This document shows positions 8,698-16,846 of a stretch of 64,000 bases of DNA, piece by piece. The first letter of the stretch is position 1. Each line of letters begins with the position of its first letter. This DNA comes from Arcanobacterium haemolyticum DSM 20595 (GTDB lineage: Bacteria; Actinomycetota; Actinomycetes; Actinomycetales; Actinomycetaceae), in assembly GCF_000092365.1 (NCBI RefSeq), contig NC_014218.1, positions 1,674,001 to 1,738,000 on the forward strand, in the 5' to 3' direction. The notes beneath the pieces are model-generated. The model was not told the DNA's origin, did not search any database, and saw only the letters and a list, made by a program, of their open reading frames with translations. Both the position numbers and the translations under genes were made by a program.

Positions 8698-9290
8698 TTA
8701 GATTCCTGCTGGGATGATGTCGTCGATAAACCAGTGTCGCTTAGATTGAGCGCGTCCGGTGTCGATCAGCCAACAGTCCACCAGATCCAGCAGCTGCCCG
8801 AACACCATGAGCTCTATCTCGCTGCGGTGAAGGTGAAGATGGGCTAAGCCGATGTAGGTGAGCCTGGTGAAAGTGGCCTCAACACTGGCCTCTAGGTGTC
8901 CTTCGCCTGGTCTTTTGGGGCTGGCTCAGTGGTGAGTGTGCGCCTCGTGCCGTGCTGGAGTGCGGCGGCGATCGCTCCTCGATATTCCGATAAGTCAGCG
9001 GGCACAGTCAAAAGCTCAACCATCTCCACCGTCAGTTCTTGGCGCTGATCGTTGGGGTGGGTGAGGTTGTGGATGGCAACTGACTGGTTGGCCAACAGTG
9101 TGATGAGCCAGATGACTTCACTGAGGGTGTGGGCGAAGTCTTCACTGGTCTCGAGTGCCTGCCCGAGATGTTCTAGCCCGCCGTAGCGGGCGGCGATCTC
9201 ACGGGTGGCGCGGGTGGTCAAAATGAGTTCATAGTTGTTTCCGCCAATCGTCACCAATGCTGTGATAGACGTGTTTGTTTGAGTAATCAT
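8698..9290 (-). CDS. Tail assembly chaperone, -1 frameshift product (GT-type)
   Basis: The chaperone frame (9290-8892) shifts by -1 at CCCAAAA (8919-8913). It continues ...PKRPGEGHLEASVEATFTR, then about 65 more residues ending WFIDDIIPAGI, with the stop at 8698-8700. The -1 frame is open over the whole distance and its C-terminus looks like a phage tail chaperone T domain. The long form is needed in small amounts to load the tail tube protein onto the tape measure, as in lambda G/GT. Confidence 0.75.
8892..9290 (-). CDS. Tail assembly chaperone, short form (gpG-like)
   Basis: 132 residues beginning MITQTNTSITALVTIGGNNYE, with a helical core and a polar C-terminus. It lies between the major tail protein and tape measure genes, the fixed place for tail assembly chaperones in siphophages. 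The zero-frame ends at 8892, just after the slippery sequence. Such proteins bind the tape measure and tail tube subunits and are not part of the virion. Confidence 0.75.
   Translation of the reverse strand: MITQTNTSITALVTIGGNNYELILTTRATREIAARYGGLEHLGQALETSEDFAHTLSEVIWLITLLANQSVAIHNLTHPNDQRQELTVEMVELLTVPADLSEYRGAIAAALQHGTRRTLTTEPAPKDQAKDT
8913..8919 (-). promoter_or_regulatory. Programmed -1 ribosomal frameshift site CCCAAAA
   Basis: In the chaperone frame the codons are GCC CCA AAA GAC, giving the heptamer C CCA AAA, an exact X XXY YYZ slip site. The tRNAs can re-pair in the -1 frame as CCC AAA. It lies nine codons before the zero-frame stop. Confidence 0.8.
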
Positions 9291-9302
9291 CCGTGTGATT
9301 CC

Positions 9303-9890
9303 TTACTTGCCGGGAGCTGGTTCGTAAACTGCCGTATACCAACTGGTGATGGTTTCTGGTTTAACCCCGACAGCGCCTTCGGTGGCTTCGGCTTTCCACG
9401 GGTGGCGGCCCTTGGTATCTGGCTTGTTTCGGCGCAGGATCGTGCCTTCCACACTTGGTGTTGAGAAGGTAATTGAGTCAGCCTTGGTTGCCAAGGTGGT
9501 GGTGGGTAGGGCGAACTTGACTCGGTAAAGCCAGAAGTATTGGTATTTGCCGTTCGATCTGGCGGCGCGAAAACCGATCGCGACAGGTGTTGTGGTGTCT
9601 TCTGAGGTGGAGATCAACACTCCGTTGGTATCGACTTGCGCACCCGTGAGGGTTGCTGCGGCCTCTGTTCCGAGGTCATCGACGCTCAGGGTAAGAGTGC
9701 CAGACTTGAATTCTTTAACGATCTCCGAGGCACCATCGTCGGCATATAGGATTGCTTCGGCAACTTCTACGGATAGTTCTGCAGAAATCGCTTTAGCAAG
9801 CTGTTTGGGTTTGCTATAGGTTTCTTCGCCTGTAGCGGGGTCTTCGGTGATCGTGGCGTAGTAGAGCTTGTCAAGACCAATCGTGGCCAT
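9303..9890 (-). CDS. Major tail (tube) protein
   Basis: 195 residues from the ATG at 9890 (AAGGAC upstream), starting MATIGLDKLYYATITEDPA. This opening and the following GEETYSKPKQLAKAISAELS are typical of siphophage major tail proteins of the phi13-like type, which polymerise into the tail tube. Longer upstream reading frames overlap the preceding gene and are rejected. The gene sits between the tail terminator and chaperone genes, as expected. Confidence 0.8.
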   Translation of the reverse strand: MATIGLDKLYYATITEDPATGEETYSKPKQLAKAISAELSVEVAEAILYADDGASEIVKEFKSGTLTLSVDDLGTEAAATLTGAQVDTNGVLISTSEDTTTPVAIGFRAARSNGKYQYFWLYRVKFALPTTTLATKADSITFSTPSVEGTILRRNKPDTKGRHPWKAEATEGAVGVKPETITSWYTAVYEPAPGK

Positions 9891-9909
9891 GGGGATTAGT
9901 GTCCTTTCG

Positions 9910-10254
9910 TTAAAACGGGTGGTGGCAGCTGATATCGAAGCTGTAGTGGTGGTAGCCGGTATCGTCCTCGAAGCCGATGTAGCGCCTGGCGGTGACCACA
10001 AGCCCCTCATCAACGAGTGCGTGGGTGATCCGGTCGCGCCAGGGCAGGTAGTTGCCTGCTGTGAACAAGCCGAGGCGGACTTCTTCGACGTCGACGCTCG
10101 GGGTGTTGTCGGCGAACACCTCCAACGTGTCGGCGATCGGGGTGGCAACCAGATAGGTGTCCGGTGCAGGTGAGGCGCTAAACAGGCTCACCGCGATCGG
10201 CAGATCAAGCCGGTCAGCGATCTCGGTGAGGGTTTCCAAAAGCGGGGCGTTCAT
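9910..10254 (-). CDS. Putative tail terminator / minor tail protein
   Basis: 114 residues, starting MNAPLLETLTEIADRLDLPI. The size and the place between the gp10-like protein and the major tail protein fit a tail terminator, which caps the tail tube. The start overlaps the stop of the gp10-like gene (ATGA). The family assignment rests mainly on synteny. Confidence 0.55.
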   Translation of the reverse strand: MNAPLLETLTEIADRLDLPIAVSLFSASPAPDTYLVATPIADTLEVFADNTPSVDVEEVRLGLFTAGNYLPWRDRITHALVDEGLVVTARRYIGFEDDTGYHHYSFDISCHHPF

Positions 10255-10688
10255 GGTGTGATCCCGTCGAGCTTGGCTTTAAGCACCGCTTTCATCGCCT
10301 CCACCGCGCCCCGTCTGGTCTGCGACCGCGTCGGTGCCAGAAACGGGCGGGCAGGCTGGTTGCTCCTGCCGTGCTCTAACACGTTGGCGACGAGCGCGTT
10401 CGACCTGCCGTCGCGGCGGTTTTCAGCGAAACCGACTTTGACGTTGTGATCGCCTCGTGAGTTGACCTTCACGCTCGTAACACCCAGCGCCCCGAGGAGC
10501 TGCCCGGTCGACCGAGACGGCAGCGTGGTCGCCCGCCCGATCGCGGATGCGAGGTTGGCTCTCATGCGTGGTTCGACCACGCCAGCACCAGCATTGAATA
10601 CCTCGTCGGCGGCTGCGTCAAGCAGAGCCGAGGCAGCATCGAGTGAATCAATGAACGCGGTTGGTAACGTGATCTGCGCTTTAGCCAT
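10251..10688 (-). CDS. HK97 gp10-like phage protein
   Basis: 145 residues. It contains LEHGRSNQPARPFLAPTRSQ in its C-terminal third, matching the (H)G...PARPFL signature of the HK97 gp10 family. These neck or tail-completion proteins join head and tail. It follows the head-closure gene by 6 bases and overlaps the next gene. Confidence 0.75.
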   Translation of the reverse strand: MAKAQITLPTAFIDSLDAASALLDAAADEVFNAGAGVVEPRMRANLASAIGRATTLPSRSTGQLLGALGVTSVKVNSRGDHNVKVGFAENRRDGRSNALVANVLEHGRSNQPARPFLAPTRSQTRRGAVEAMKAVLKAKLDGITP

Positions 10689-10694
10689 GATGGT

Positions 10695-11024
10695 TCACGT
10701 CCCTTCGGGTGTGGCTTGGTGGGCGAGGATTTCGACATAGCGGCCGATCACTTCGACCGTGTCAATCACAAACCGGCCATCATGAGTCGCGATCTCCATC
10801 GACTCGCTCACGTCGAAGCCGGGCATGGTGCGGATGCAGAACAGGACGGTGGCGTTCGTATACGCAGTGCGGTTCACCCACGCAGCCGTCGCGTGCCGGG
10901 TTTCCTGATACGCCCGCACCGTTGCCACGACCTGGTCACGGGTGGCGGTGAACCCGGCCTTATCCCGCACCGTCGCCGGCGCAATAAGGTCAATCGAATC
11001 GCGCATGGGACCAATCCCAGCCAT
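10695..11024 (-). CDS. Head-tail joining protein (head closure-like)
   Basis: 109 residues from an ATG at 11024 that overlaps the previous stop (ATGA). The N-terminus MAGIGPMRDSIDLIAP, then DKAGFTATRDQVVATVRAYQE, resembles small phage head-tail adaptor proteins (SPP1 gp16/HK97 gp9 type), which have a beta-barrel fold and close the portal channel. The start at 11108 would overlap the preceding gene heavily and is rejected. Confidence 0.6.
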   Translation of the reverse strand: MAGIGPMRDSIDLIAPATVRDKAGFTATRDQVVATVRAYQETRHATAAWVNRTAYTNATVLFCIRTMPGFDVSESMEIATHDGRFVIDTVEVIGRYVEILAHQATPEGT

Positions 11025-11353
11025 CAGACTTTCCATTCCCGGTCGAGCCGCAGCAGGTTGTTGACTGCGTTCCACACAGCTTTCGCAGCCTCCGGCTTGT
11101 CCGCCCAAAACCCGGCGGTCGACCCGTCACGCAACTCATAGAAATGCGTCGCCAGCAAAATGACGGCCTGCCGGGTGGTGCCCGACATCGGATGATCCTC
11201 GTAGTAGGCGTCGGGTAAGTGCTGGTAGGCGACGGCGTAGGAGGTGGCAGCCCCTACCAGCGAGCCGATCAAGGCGTCGTCTTCGTCGTGGGCGAGAATC
11301 AGATTCGCCTTCACGAGCTCAACTAGTTCGGCAGTCGGTGTTGGTGTGGACAT
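11024..11353 (-). CDS. gp6-like head-tail connector
   Basis: 109 residues from MSTPTPTAELVELVKANL (ATG at 11353). The helical protein with HDEDDALIGSLVGAATSYA near the N-terminus is characteristic of HK97 gp6/SPP1 gp15-like connectors, which form a ring under the portal. It follows the capsid gene and is translationally coupled to the next gene. Confidence 0.75.
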   Translation of the reverse strand: MSTPTPTAELVELVKANLILAHDEDDALIGSLVGAATSYAVAYQHLPDAYYEDHPMSGTTRQAVILLATHFYELRDGSTAGFWADKPEAAKAVWNAVNNLLRLDREWKV

Positions 11354-11395
11354 AAGGGCTGCCACCTCCTCTCTCAAGGGCCAACGGATTCGTGG

Positions 11396-12421
11396 TTAGA
11401 CGGTGGCCTTCTGGGTGAGGATCTTGACGGCCTCGGGCAGGACGATCTTGCCGTCTAGGCGCTGGGAGGCGAGGAAACCGACCTGCCTGCTGGTGGCGAA
11501 CAGTTCGTTCAGCCGCTTGAACGAGCGTCCCTGCCGGTCAGCGATCCAGTAGTAGGACAAGTCTCCAAAGGCTACCGACGCTGCCCCAGATTTCACCTCC
11601 GGGACGAAGGTGGAGGTGTGGACCGGGCGACCCAGCAGCAGGTCTGGGGCACCTGCTGTAAGTGCAGGCTGCCACAGGTACTGCCCGTTGCCGTCTTTGA
11701 GCTTGCGCACAGTCTTGACGGTCGCGTCATGCATCAACCACACTGCGTTCTTGCGGTACGGGGCACGCAAACCATAGTGCAGGTCAATGAGCTCATCGGC
11801 GGTAATGTCCGTAGCTTTCGCTGTGGTTACCGCCTGCTGGCCACCGCCGGTCTTGTTAAAGATGCCGGTTGGCTTGCCCTCATCGAGCCACCCGGCGCTG
11901 CCGTGGGTGGACACGACCGGGATCTTGCGATCCCCGCTGGTGGTCTGGATGACGTTGGCAAGACCGCGCATGATGTTCTGCTCAGCCAGCGACTGCACGA
12001 GGGTGTGCTCGAACTCGTCCGGAACCAGGTAGCCGCCCTCGGAATCAACCCCTTCCGACAGGGCGTTTCGCACCTCCATCGGAGAGGCGTTGAGCCGCAT
12101 CGCATCCCAAAACGCCCGCTTGTAGGACGCGGTGGCGCGGCCGGTCGTGGGTTCGGTCTCCTCGCCGGTCTGGCCGGGCATCGAGGTCAGCGGCGCATTC
12201 GTAGCCCGGGCAAGATCAGCGTCCAGGCGCTGGGCGCGCTCGGCGCGGGCAATCTCGGCGGTCAGTCGTTCAATGTCGGCTTCCATGCGGGCGTAGGTCT
12301 GGTCGTCCTCGACGGAAAGGCAGCCGGTTGTGGTGTCGCGGCGTTCGTCGAGGAAGGCCTTGGCCTTCTCCCAGGTCTCGGCGCGGCGGGTACGCAGGTC
12401 AGAAATCGTCATCGTGGACAT
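11396..12421 (-). CDS. HK97-family major capsid protein with an apparent internal deletion
   Basis: 341 residues. There is an N-terminal coiled-coil scaffold region (about 15-75), then a capsid core with NALSEGVDSEGGYLVPDEFE near 120-137. Family members continue after a GSA.WLDE motif with about 60 residues before a GKPTGIF motif. Here WLDEGKPTGIFNKTGG reads straight through (residues 178-192). The frame is kept but the protein is shorter than the usual roughly 400 residues. If the deletion is real, it removes part of the P and A domain region and would probably prevent capsid assembly. The start has AGGTTCTC upstream, which is weak. Confidence 0.85.
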   Translation of the reverse strand: MSTMTISDLRTRRAETWEKAKAFLDERRDTTTGCLSVEDDQTYARMEADIERLTAEIARAERAQRLDADLARATNAPLTSMPGQTGEETEPTTGRATASYKRAFWDAMRLNASPMEVRNALSEGVDSEGGYLVPDEFEHTLVQSLAEQNIMRGLANVIQTTSGDRKIPVVSTHGSAGWLDEGKPTGIFNKTGGGQQAVTTAKATDITADELIDLHYGLRAPYRKNAVWLMHDATVKTVRKLKDGNGQYLWQPALTAGAPDLLLGRPVHTSTFVPEVKSGAASVAFGDLSYYWIADRQGRSFKRLNELFATSRQVGFLASQRLDGKIVLPEAVKILTQKATV

Positions 12422-12442
12422 GAGAAAGGTTCTCCTTGCTGG

Positions 12443-13276
12443 TTAGTGGGTGTGGCCCAACAGGGCGGCGTACAGGTCCACCACTCGCCGCCCCGCAGGC
12501 CGCGTAGGCTCTGGGGCTGGCGGTGGGGTCGTCGGTGGCGTGCCGGTCAGGTGTGCGACAAGGCGCTGCTCGGCGGGCTTGCGGGCAAAACACACCCCGC
12601 TGGCGGTATCGGCGAGCGGGGCGGGGTTTCCGGTCTTCGGCGGCCACGGGGCCTGCTTGTCCGGCTCCTCGCCGTCCTCGTTCTCGTCGTCTGGGTCTGG
12701 CGGGGTGCGGCTGCCGGTGAGGTAGTCGTCGGCAAAGCCCATCGCGATCGCGGCGCGTGCGTCCATCCATGTCTCTTGATCCATCAGCCGTGCGAGCTTG
12801 GCTCGGCTCATCCCGGTTTTCAGCTCGTAGGCGTTGATGATGGACTCTTTGACCGCTGCGAGCATGTCGATGACGCGCCCCAGCTCCTCGGCGTCACCAA
12901 CGGCGAGGGTGGCCGGGTTGTGGATCATAAGCATCGACACCGGGCTCATCGCCACGACCTCACCTGCCATGGCGATCACGCTGGCGGCACTGGCAGCGAT
13001 CCCGTCGATGCACACCTTCACGTGTCCGGGATAGTCGATGAGCATGTTGTAGATCTGGGCTGCCGCGACGACGTCGCCTCCTGGGCTGTTGATCCACACC
13101 GTCACATCACCGGACCCTGCCGCCAGCTCGGAGGCGAACAGAGCCGGGGTGATGTCGTCGTCAAACCATGACTCCTCAGCGATCACCCCGTTAATACGCA
13201 AAACCCGGCGGGTATCATCACCTGCCGGGTCATTATTGTTAGGAGCAGGATGCTCCCAGTTCCAGAACCGTCTCAC
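12443..13276 (-). CDS. ClpP-like prohead protease
   Basis: 277 residues. The S14/ClpP fold signs are VWINSPGGDVVAAAQIYN near 60, the nucleophile region CIDGIAASAASVIAMAG near 90-105, and MIHNPATLAVGDAEE near 117-131 with the catalytic His. This protease cleaves scaffold and capsid during head maturation. The C-terminal 80 residues are Pro/Glu-rich. The gene overlaps the portal stop by 4 bases (ATGA). Confidence 0.9.
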   Translation of the reverse strand: MRRFWNWEHPAPNNNDPAGDDTRRVLRINGVIAEESWFDDDITPALFASELAAGSGDVTVWINSPGGDVVAAAQIYNMLIDYPGHVKVCIDGIAASAASVIAMAGEVVAMSPVSMLMIHNPATLAVGDAEELGRVIDMLAAVKESIINAYELKTGMSRAKLARLMDQETWMDARAAIAMGFADDYLTGSRTPPDPDDENEDGEEPDKQAPWPPKTGNPAPLADTASGVCFARKPAEQRLVAHLTGTPPTTPPPAPEPTRPAGRRVVDLYAALLGHTH

Positions 13277-14583
13277 CGGCTCCTCCTTTCAACTCGTTTA
13301 TCCACCGGCGGTGAATCCTTTGCAGGCGCTACGTCCTGCTGTTGCTGCTGGGCGGTGGCGTAGGCACCGGCCATGGATACCGGCAGCATGTTCCCGTTCA
13401 CCAGATACAAGTCGCCGCCGTCCTCTGGGCTGATGCAGTCGAGGTTTTCCAGGGCGCGGATATCGTTCGCACTCATCCACCCGTTCTGCCTGGCCACGGC
13501 ATAGCCGTTCATGCGACTGACGTAGTCGCCGCGCAGGAGCCCTTCGACGTTGAACTTCACAAACACGCCCGGCTTCTCGCGCGGGCTAAGCAGCGTCTTG
13601 GTCAGGGCTTGTTCCCAGCGGATGACCCACGGGTCGAGCGTGTATTTCACGAACTCCAACGACTGCTGCTCAATATTGGAGAACGAGCTCTTCTCCAAAT
13701 CGCCGATCATGTGGGGCGGGATGCGGAAGATCCGGGCTATCTCATTGATCTGAAACTTCCTCGTCTCCAAGAACTGTGCCTGCTCCGGGGAGACGGAGAT
13801 GGGCGTATACTTCATACCCTCCTCCAACACAGCGATCTTGTTGCCGTTCCGGGCACCACCGAACGTCGCCTGCCACGACTCGCGCACCCGGGCGGGGTCT
13901 TTGATCGTGCCCGGGTGCTCCAACACCCCGCCAGGGGCGGCACCGTTAGCAAAGAAACTCGCCCCGTAATCTTCGGTGGCTTGGGCGAGGCCGATAGCGT
14001 TTTTCGCCATCGCAATCGGGCTATAGCCCACCAGCCCATCAAACCCAAGACCCGGAATATGCAGCACGTCACCAGGGGTGAGCCGGACGCGTTCCCACCT
14101 GCCTGCTGGTTCATCCCACGAGGTTTGATACTCGTAATAGAGCTGTTTGGTGTCCAGATCACGGCCGACCATCATCCGGTTGGGCATCAACGGATAGAGC
14201 CCGATGACCTCATCAAGGCCGTTGCGCACCACCTGCGCGTAGGCGTTGCCCCACAACAGCAGATGCGTCATGAGCGTTTCCCGGAACACGAAGCTGGTCA
14301 TCTCCGGGTTCGGCTCGTCATGCAGCAGTCGGTAGAGCGGATGGTCGAGAGCCTTCACCTTCGACCCGTCCTTCTCGATGCGATAGACGTGCAGGGGCAG
14401 GCCCGCGATCGCCTCCGCCAAGATCCGCACGCACGAGTAGACGGCCGTCATCTGCATCGCGCTGCGCTCCGTCACCGGACGGCCCGACGTGGTGCCGCCG
14501 AAGAAGAAGCTATAGCCCGAGCTGATCGCATGATCCTCCACAGGCCTGGTGTTGCTGCCGCGTAGCCAGTCAAGAAAACCCAT
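13273..14583 (-). CDS. HK97-family portal protein
   Basis: 436 residues, typical for the family. The opening MGFLDWLRGSNTRP, VYSCVRILAEAIAGLPLHVY near 50-68 and EIARIFRIPPHMIGDLE near 280 are hallmarks of the HK97 portal. It forms the dodecameric DNA channel at the capsid vertex. It is followed by the protease and capsid genes. Upstream, where the terminase would usually be adjacent, a divergent arsenic cassette is inserted. Confidence 0.9.
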   Translation of the reverse strand: MGFLDWLRGSNTRPVEDHAISSGYSFFFGGTTSGRPVTERSAMQMTAVYSCVRILAEAIAGLPLHVYRIEKDGSKVKALDHPLYRLLHDEPNPEMTSFVFRETLMTHLLLWGNAYAQVVRNGLDEVIGLYPLMPNRMMVGRDLDTKQLYYEYQTSWDEPAGRWERVRLTPGDVLHIPGLGFDGLVGYSPIAMAKNAIGLAQATEDYGASFFANGAAPGGVLEHPGTIKDPARVRESWQATFGGARNGNKIAVLEEGMKYTPISVSPEQAQFLETRKFQINEIARIFRIPPHMIGDLEKSSFSNIEQQSLEFVKYTLDPWVIRWEQALTKTLLSPREKPGVFVKFNVEGLLRGDYVSRMNGYAVARQNGWMSANDIRALENLDCISPEDGGDLYLVNGNMLPVSMAGAYATAQQQQQDVAPAKDSPPVDKRVERRSR

Positions 14584-14654
14584 AGGGACACCTCCTGCGA
14601 GTGAACGACGATGAGGATGGTTCGTTGCTTTGCACTGGCTCCCCGCTAGGCGTA

Positions 14655-14692
14655 CACTTCAAACCGTATTGGTTCAATATTCACTGAAGTGA
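14655..14692. promoter_or_regulatory. Putative ArsR operator upstream of the arsenic cassette
   Basis: The space between the portal start and the arsR start holds a 7-bp inverted repeat, CACTTCA (14655-14661) and TGAAGTG (14685-14691). A nested TCACT-GA-AGTGA lies at 14681-14692. Dyads of this kind beside an arsR gene usually bind the repressor. No consensus -35/-10 pair stands out. Confidence 0.4.
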
Positions 14693-14702
14693 GCGTGAGA
14701 TT

Positions 14703-15005
14703 GTGAACAACGCAGAACAACTTGGGGAGGCTGCTGCACTGCTCAGCGCAGCAGCTGATCCGATCCGGCTAGCCCTTCTGCAACAACTTGCTGACAAGGG
14801 CAGTTCGTGTGTCTGCGATCTTCAAACCCAGCCACCGATCCCTGACAACCTGTTGAGCTACCACTTGAAGGTTCTGCGTGATTGCGGGTTGGTCATCGGT
14901 GAACGACGGGGCCGGTGGGTGGACTACTCGCTCACGCCTGACGCGATTGAGCGGCTGCACCAGGCACTGCCAAACCCTCAGACTCAAGGAGGAGAAGATA
15001 AATGA
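14703..15005 (+). CDS. arsR: ArsR-family metalloregulator
   Basis: 100 residues from a GTG start at 14703. The winged helix contains SSCVCDLQTQ, with two Cys in the classical ELCVCDL-like As(III)-binding site, and LSYHLKVLRDCGLVIGERRGRWVDY as the DNA-recognition and wing region. It would repress its own operon until arsenite or antimonite binds. The stop overlaps the permease start (ATGA). It is the first gene of a four-gene plus-strand cassette inside the phage head module. Confidence 0.9.
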   Translation: MNNAEQLGEAAALLSAAADPIRLALLQQLADKGSSCVCDLQTQPPIPDNLLSYHLKVLRDCGLVIGERRGRWVDYSLTPDAIERLHQALPNPQTQGGEDK

Positions 15006-16180
15006 GCGAGCAATGTTGCAACGCAGGCGAGAGCAACTCTCAGCAGAAAAACATCGCAATCTCGCGCTGTTCACAACCATCCAATCAAGATGTGGCGTCG
15101 ACAGACTCCGAGCAGCCTCGCGAAGATGCAGCGACTCTCACCCCGCTGGGTAGACGTCAGCCGAATGCGCTACTGTGGGGCAAGCTTCTCGTTGCCGCAC
15201 TTGTGTGGGTTGGCCTGTACTTTGCTAATGAACCGTGGTGGAACTGGTTCTTCGGTTCACTCCTGGGAATGAACCTCGAGGAGCGCCTAGCGGGATCATT
15301 GCACTTCTTCTTCTATGACACGGTCAAGATCCTGCTGCTGCTGACCGGATTGATGTTTGTCATCGGAATGCTGCGCGCCAGTTTCAATATGGACAAGGCG
15401 CGCGACTTCCTCGAAGGCAAGGGCCTATTCTTTGGCTTGGTGATGGCTGTCGCCTTAGGAGTCATCACCCCATTTTGCTCCTGCTCTTCAATTCCACTGT
15501 TCATCGGGTTCGTAGCAGCCGGGATTCCGCTATCCATCACACTGACCTTCCTGATCGCATCACCACTGGTGAGCGAAACCGCTGCGATTCTTATCGGAGC
15601 TCAATTCGGATGGGACATCGCTGTTGCCTATCTCATCGCAGGCTCCCTCATCGCGATCGCCATTGGCTGGGTATCGAGCCGTTTCAAGCTTGATAAATGG
15701 GTCAACCAGTCAGTATTCGACACCAAAGTCGCCAAGCTCCGAGCTGGCGGCCACGTCCCAACACTGCAAGAACGTGTCAACGCGGCTATGGGAGAAGCCA
15801 AAGACATATTCAGCAAAGTGTGGATCTGGGTCATCGTTGGCGTAGGAATCGGTGCCGCGATCCACGGCTGGATTCCCGCCGACTTCTTCGCCACATATGT
15901 GGGACCAGATAATCCACTCGGCGTGCCATTGGCAACCATATTGGGAGTCCCGCTCTACGCCAACGGCGGTGGAGTTGTTCCCATCGGAGAGGCACTCTGG
16001 GCGAAAGGCATGCCGCTCGGTACCGTCATGTCACTCATGATGGGAGCAATCGCACTGTCTATCCCCGAGGGAATCATGCTACGTCGCGTCATGAAGCCCC
16101 AGCTGCTGGCACTCTTTTTCGGAAGTGTCACTGTCGGCATCATCATCGTCGGCTACCTCTTCAACATCATCTATGCCTAA
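15002..16180 (+). CDS. ArsP-type permease (organoarsenical/arsenite efflux)
   Basis: 392 residues. An N-terminal hydrophilic region with a CC pair (residues 5-6) is followed by about eight membrane segments. The motif ITPFCSCSSIPLFIGFVAAG near 155-175 and a second half-repeat ending LYANGGGVVPIGEAL are typical of the DUF318/ArsP permease family, where the CSC cysteines bind trivalent arsenicals. Coupling to arsR and neighbouring arsC support an arsenic role. The exact substrate (inorganic or methylated) is not decided. Confidence 0.8.
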   Translation: MSEQCCNAGESNSQQKNIAISRCSQPSNQDVASTDSEQPREDAATLTPLGRRQPNALLWGKLLVAALVWVGLYFANEPWWNWFFGSLLGMNLEERLAGSLHFFFYDTVKILLLLTGLMFVIGMLRASFNMDKARDFLEGKGLFFGLVMAVALGVITPFCSCSSIPLFIGFVAAGIPLSITLTFLIASPLVSETAAILIGAQFGWDIAVAYLIAGSLIAIAIGWVSSRFKLDKWVNQSVFDTKVAKLRAGGHVPTLQERVNAAMGEAKDIFSKVWIWVIVGVGIGAAIHGWIPADFFATYVGPDNPLGVPLATILGVPLYANGGGVVPIGEALWAKGMPLGTVMSLMMGAIALSIPEGIMLRRVMKPQLLALFFGSVTVGIIIVGYLFNIIYA

Positions 16181-16190
16181 AGGAAGTCTC

Positions 16191-16586
16191 ATGAAACCCG
16201 TAACAATAATGTTCGCCTGCCGGCAAAACGCGGGACGCTCACAACTAGCAGCCGCGATCACCCGCGCCAAGGCCGACCCAAACATCACGGTATTGTCCGC
16301 CGGAACAGAGCCCGCTGACAAACTCCATACGGAAGTACTCACGGTTCTAAGCGAAATGGGTTTAGAACCCGACGGGAAACCGAAACGTCTAGAACCTCAC
16401 GACGTGCAAGCATCTGACTGGGTGATCACCATGGGATGTGGTGAAACTTGCGCCATCTTCCCCGGAAAACACTATGAGGACTGGCCAGTTGACGACCCTT
16501 CTGGTCAACCTCTTGACGTGGTGCGTCGGATTCGCGATGACATCCAGCAGCGTGTCGACGATTTACTCAAACGCATTCATTCATAG
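16191..16586 (+). CDS. arsC: Arsenate reductase, low-MW phosphatase type (mycothiol-linked)
   Basis: 131 residues from the ATG at 16191 (AGGAAG upstream). The P-loop-like CX5R motif is CRQNAGRS (residues 10-17). A second Cys pair, MGCGETCAIFPG near 82-93, and the D-P loop WPVDDPSG match actinobacterial arsenate-mycothiol transferases. The enzyme reduces As(V) to As(III) in the cytosol for export by the permease encoded just upstream. Confidence 0.85.
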   Translation: MKPVTIMFACRQNAGRSQLAAAITRAKADPNITVLSAGTEPADKLHTEVLTVLSEMGLEPDGKPKRLEPHDVQASDWVITMGCGETCAIFPGKHYEDWPVDDPSGQPLDVVRRIRDDIQQRVDDLLKRIHS

Positions 16587-16604
16587 ACAACGAAAGGTGA
16601 AACA

Positions 16605-16841
16605 ATGAACATCAAAATCCTCGGCCCCGGATGCAGGAACTGCGTCAACCTCGAGAAGCAAACCCGTAAAGCAATCGCTGATCTGAACCTCGATGCCGAT
16701 ATCGAGCACGTCACCGACTATGCAGACATCATGTCCTACGGCATCATGTCAACACCAGGACTGGTCATCAACGGCGAGGTCGTCGTCTCCGGACGAGTCC
16801 CTAAAGCAAACGAAATTGCCCAACTACTCACGAACCGCTAA
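16605..16841 (+). CDS. Small redox-active thioredoxin-family protein
   Basis: 78 residues, MNIKILGPGCRNCVNLEKQT: a minimal thioredoxin fold with the CRNC active site and a cis-Pro region STPGLVING. Such small thioredoxins of the MTH895 type often accompany ArsP or DUF318 permeases and may pass electrons to ArsC or the permease. The stop lies 6 bases from the convergent terminase stop, so the cassette fits tightly into the phage. Confidence 0.85.
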   Translation: MNIKILGPGCRNCVNLEKQTRKAIADLNLDADIEHVTDYADIMSYGIMSTPGLVINGEVVVSGRVPKANEIAQLLTNR

Positions 16842-16846
16842 ACAGA

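Noticed and set aside
8644-8847. Plus-strand frame of 67 codons
   Set aside because: It lies antisense to the frameshifted chaperone extension, which has much better support.
11618-13171. Long plus-strand frame of 517 codons opposite the capsid and protease genes
   Set aside because: It is a GC-driven shadow of recognisable minus-strand phage genes, with no domain and no ribosome-binding site.
13342-14565. Plus-strand frame of 407 codons opposite the portal gene
   Set aside because: The portal protein on the other strand is unmistakable; the composition of this frame is Arg/His-rich as expected for an antisense shadow.
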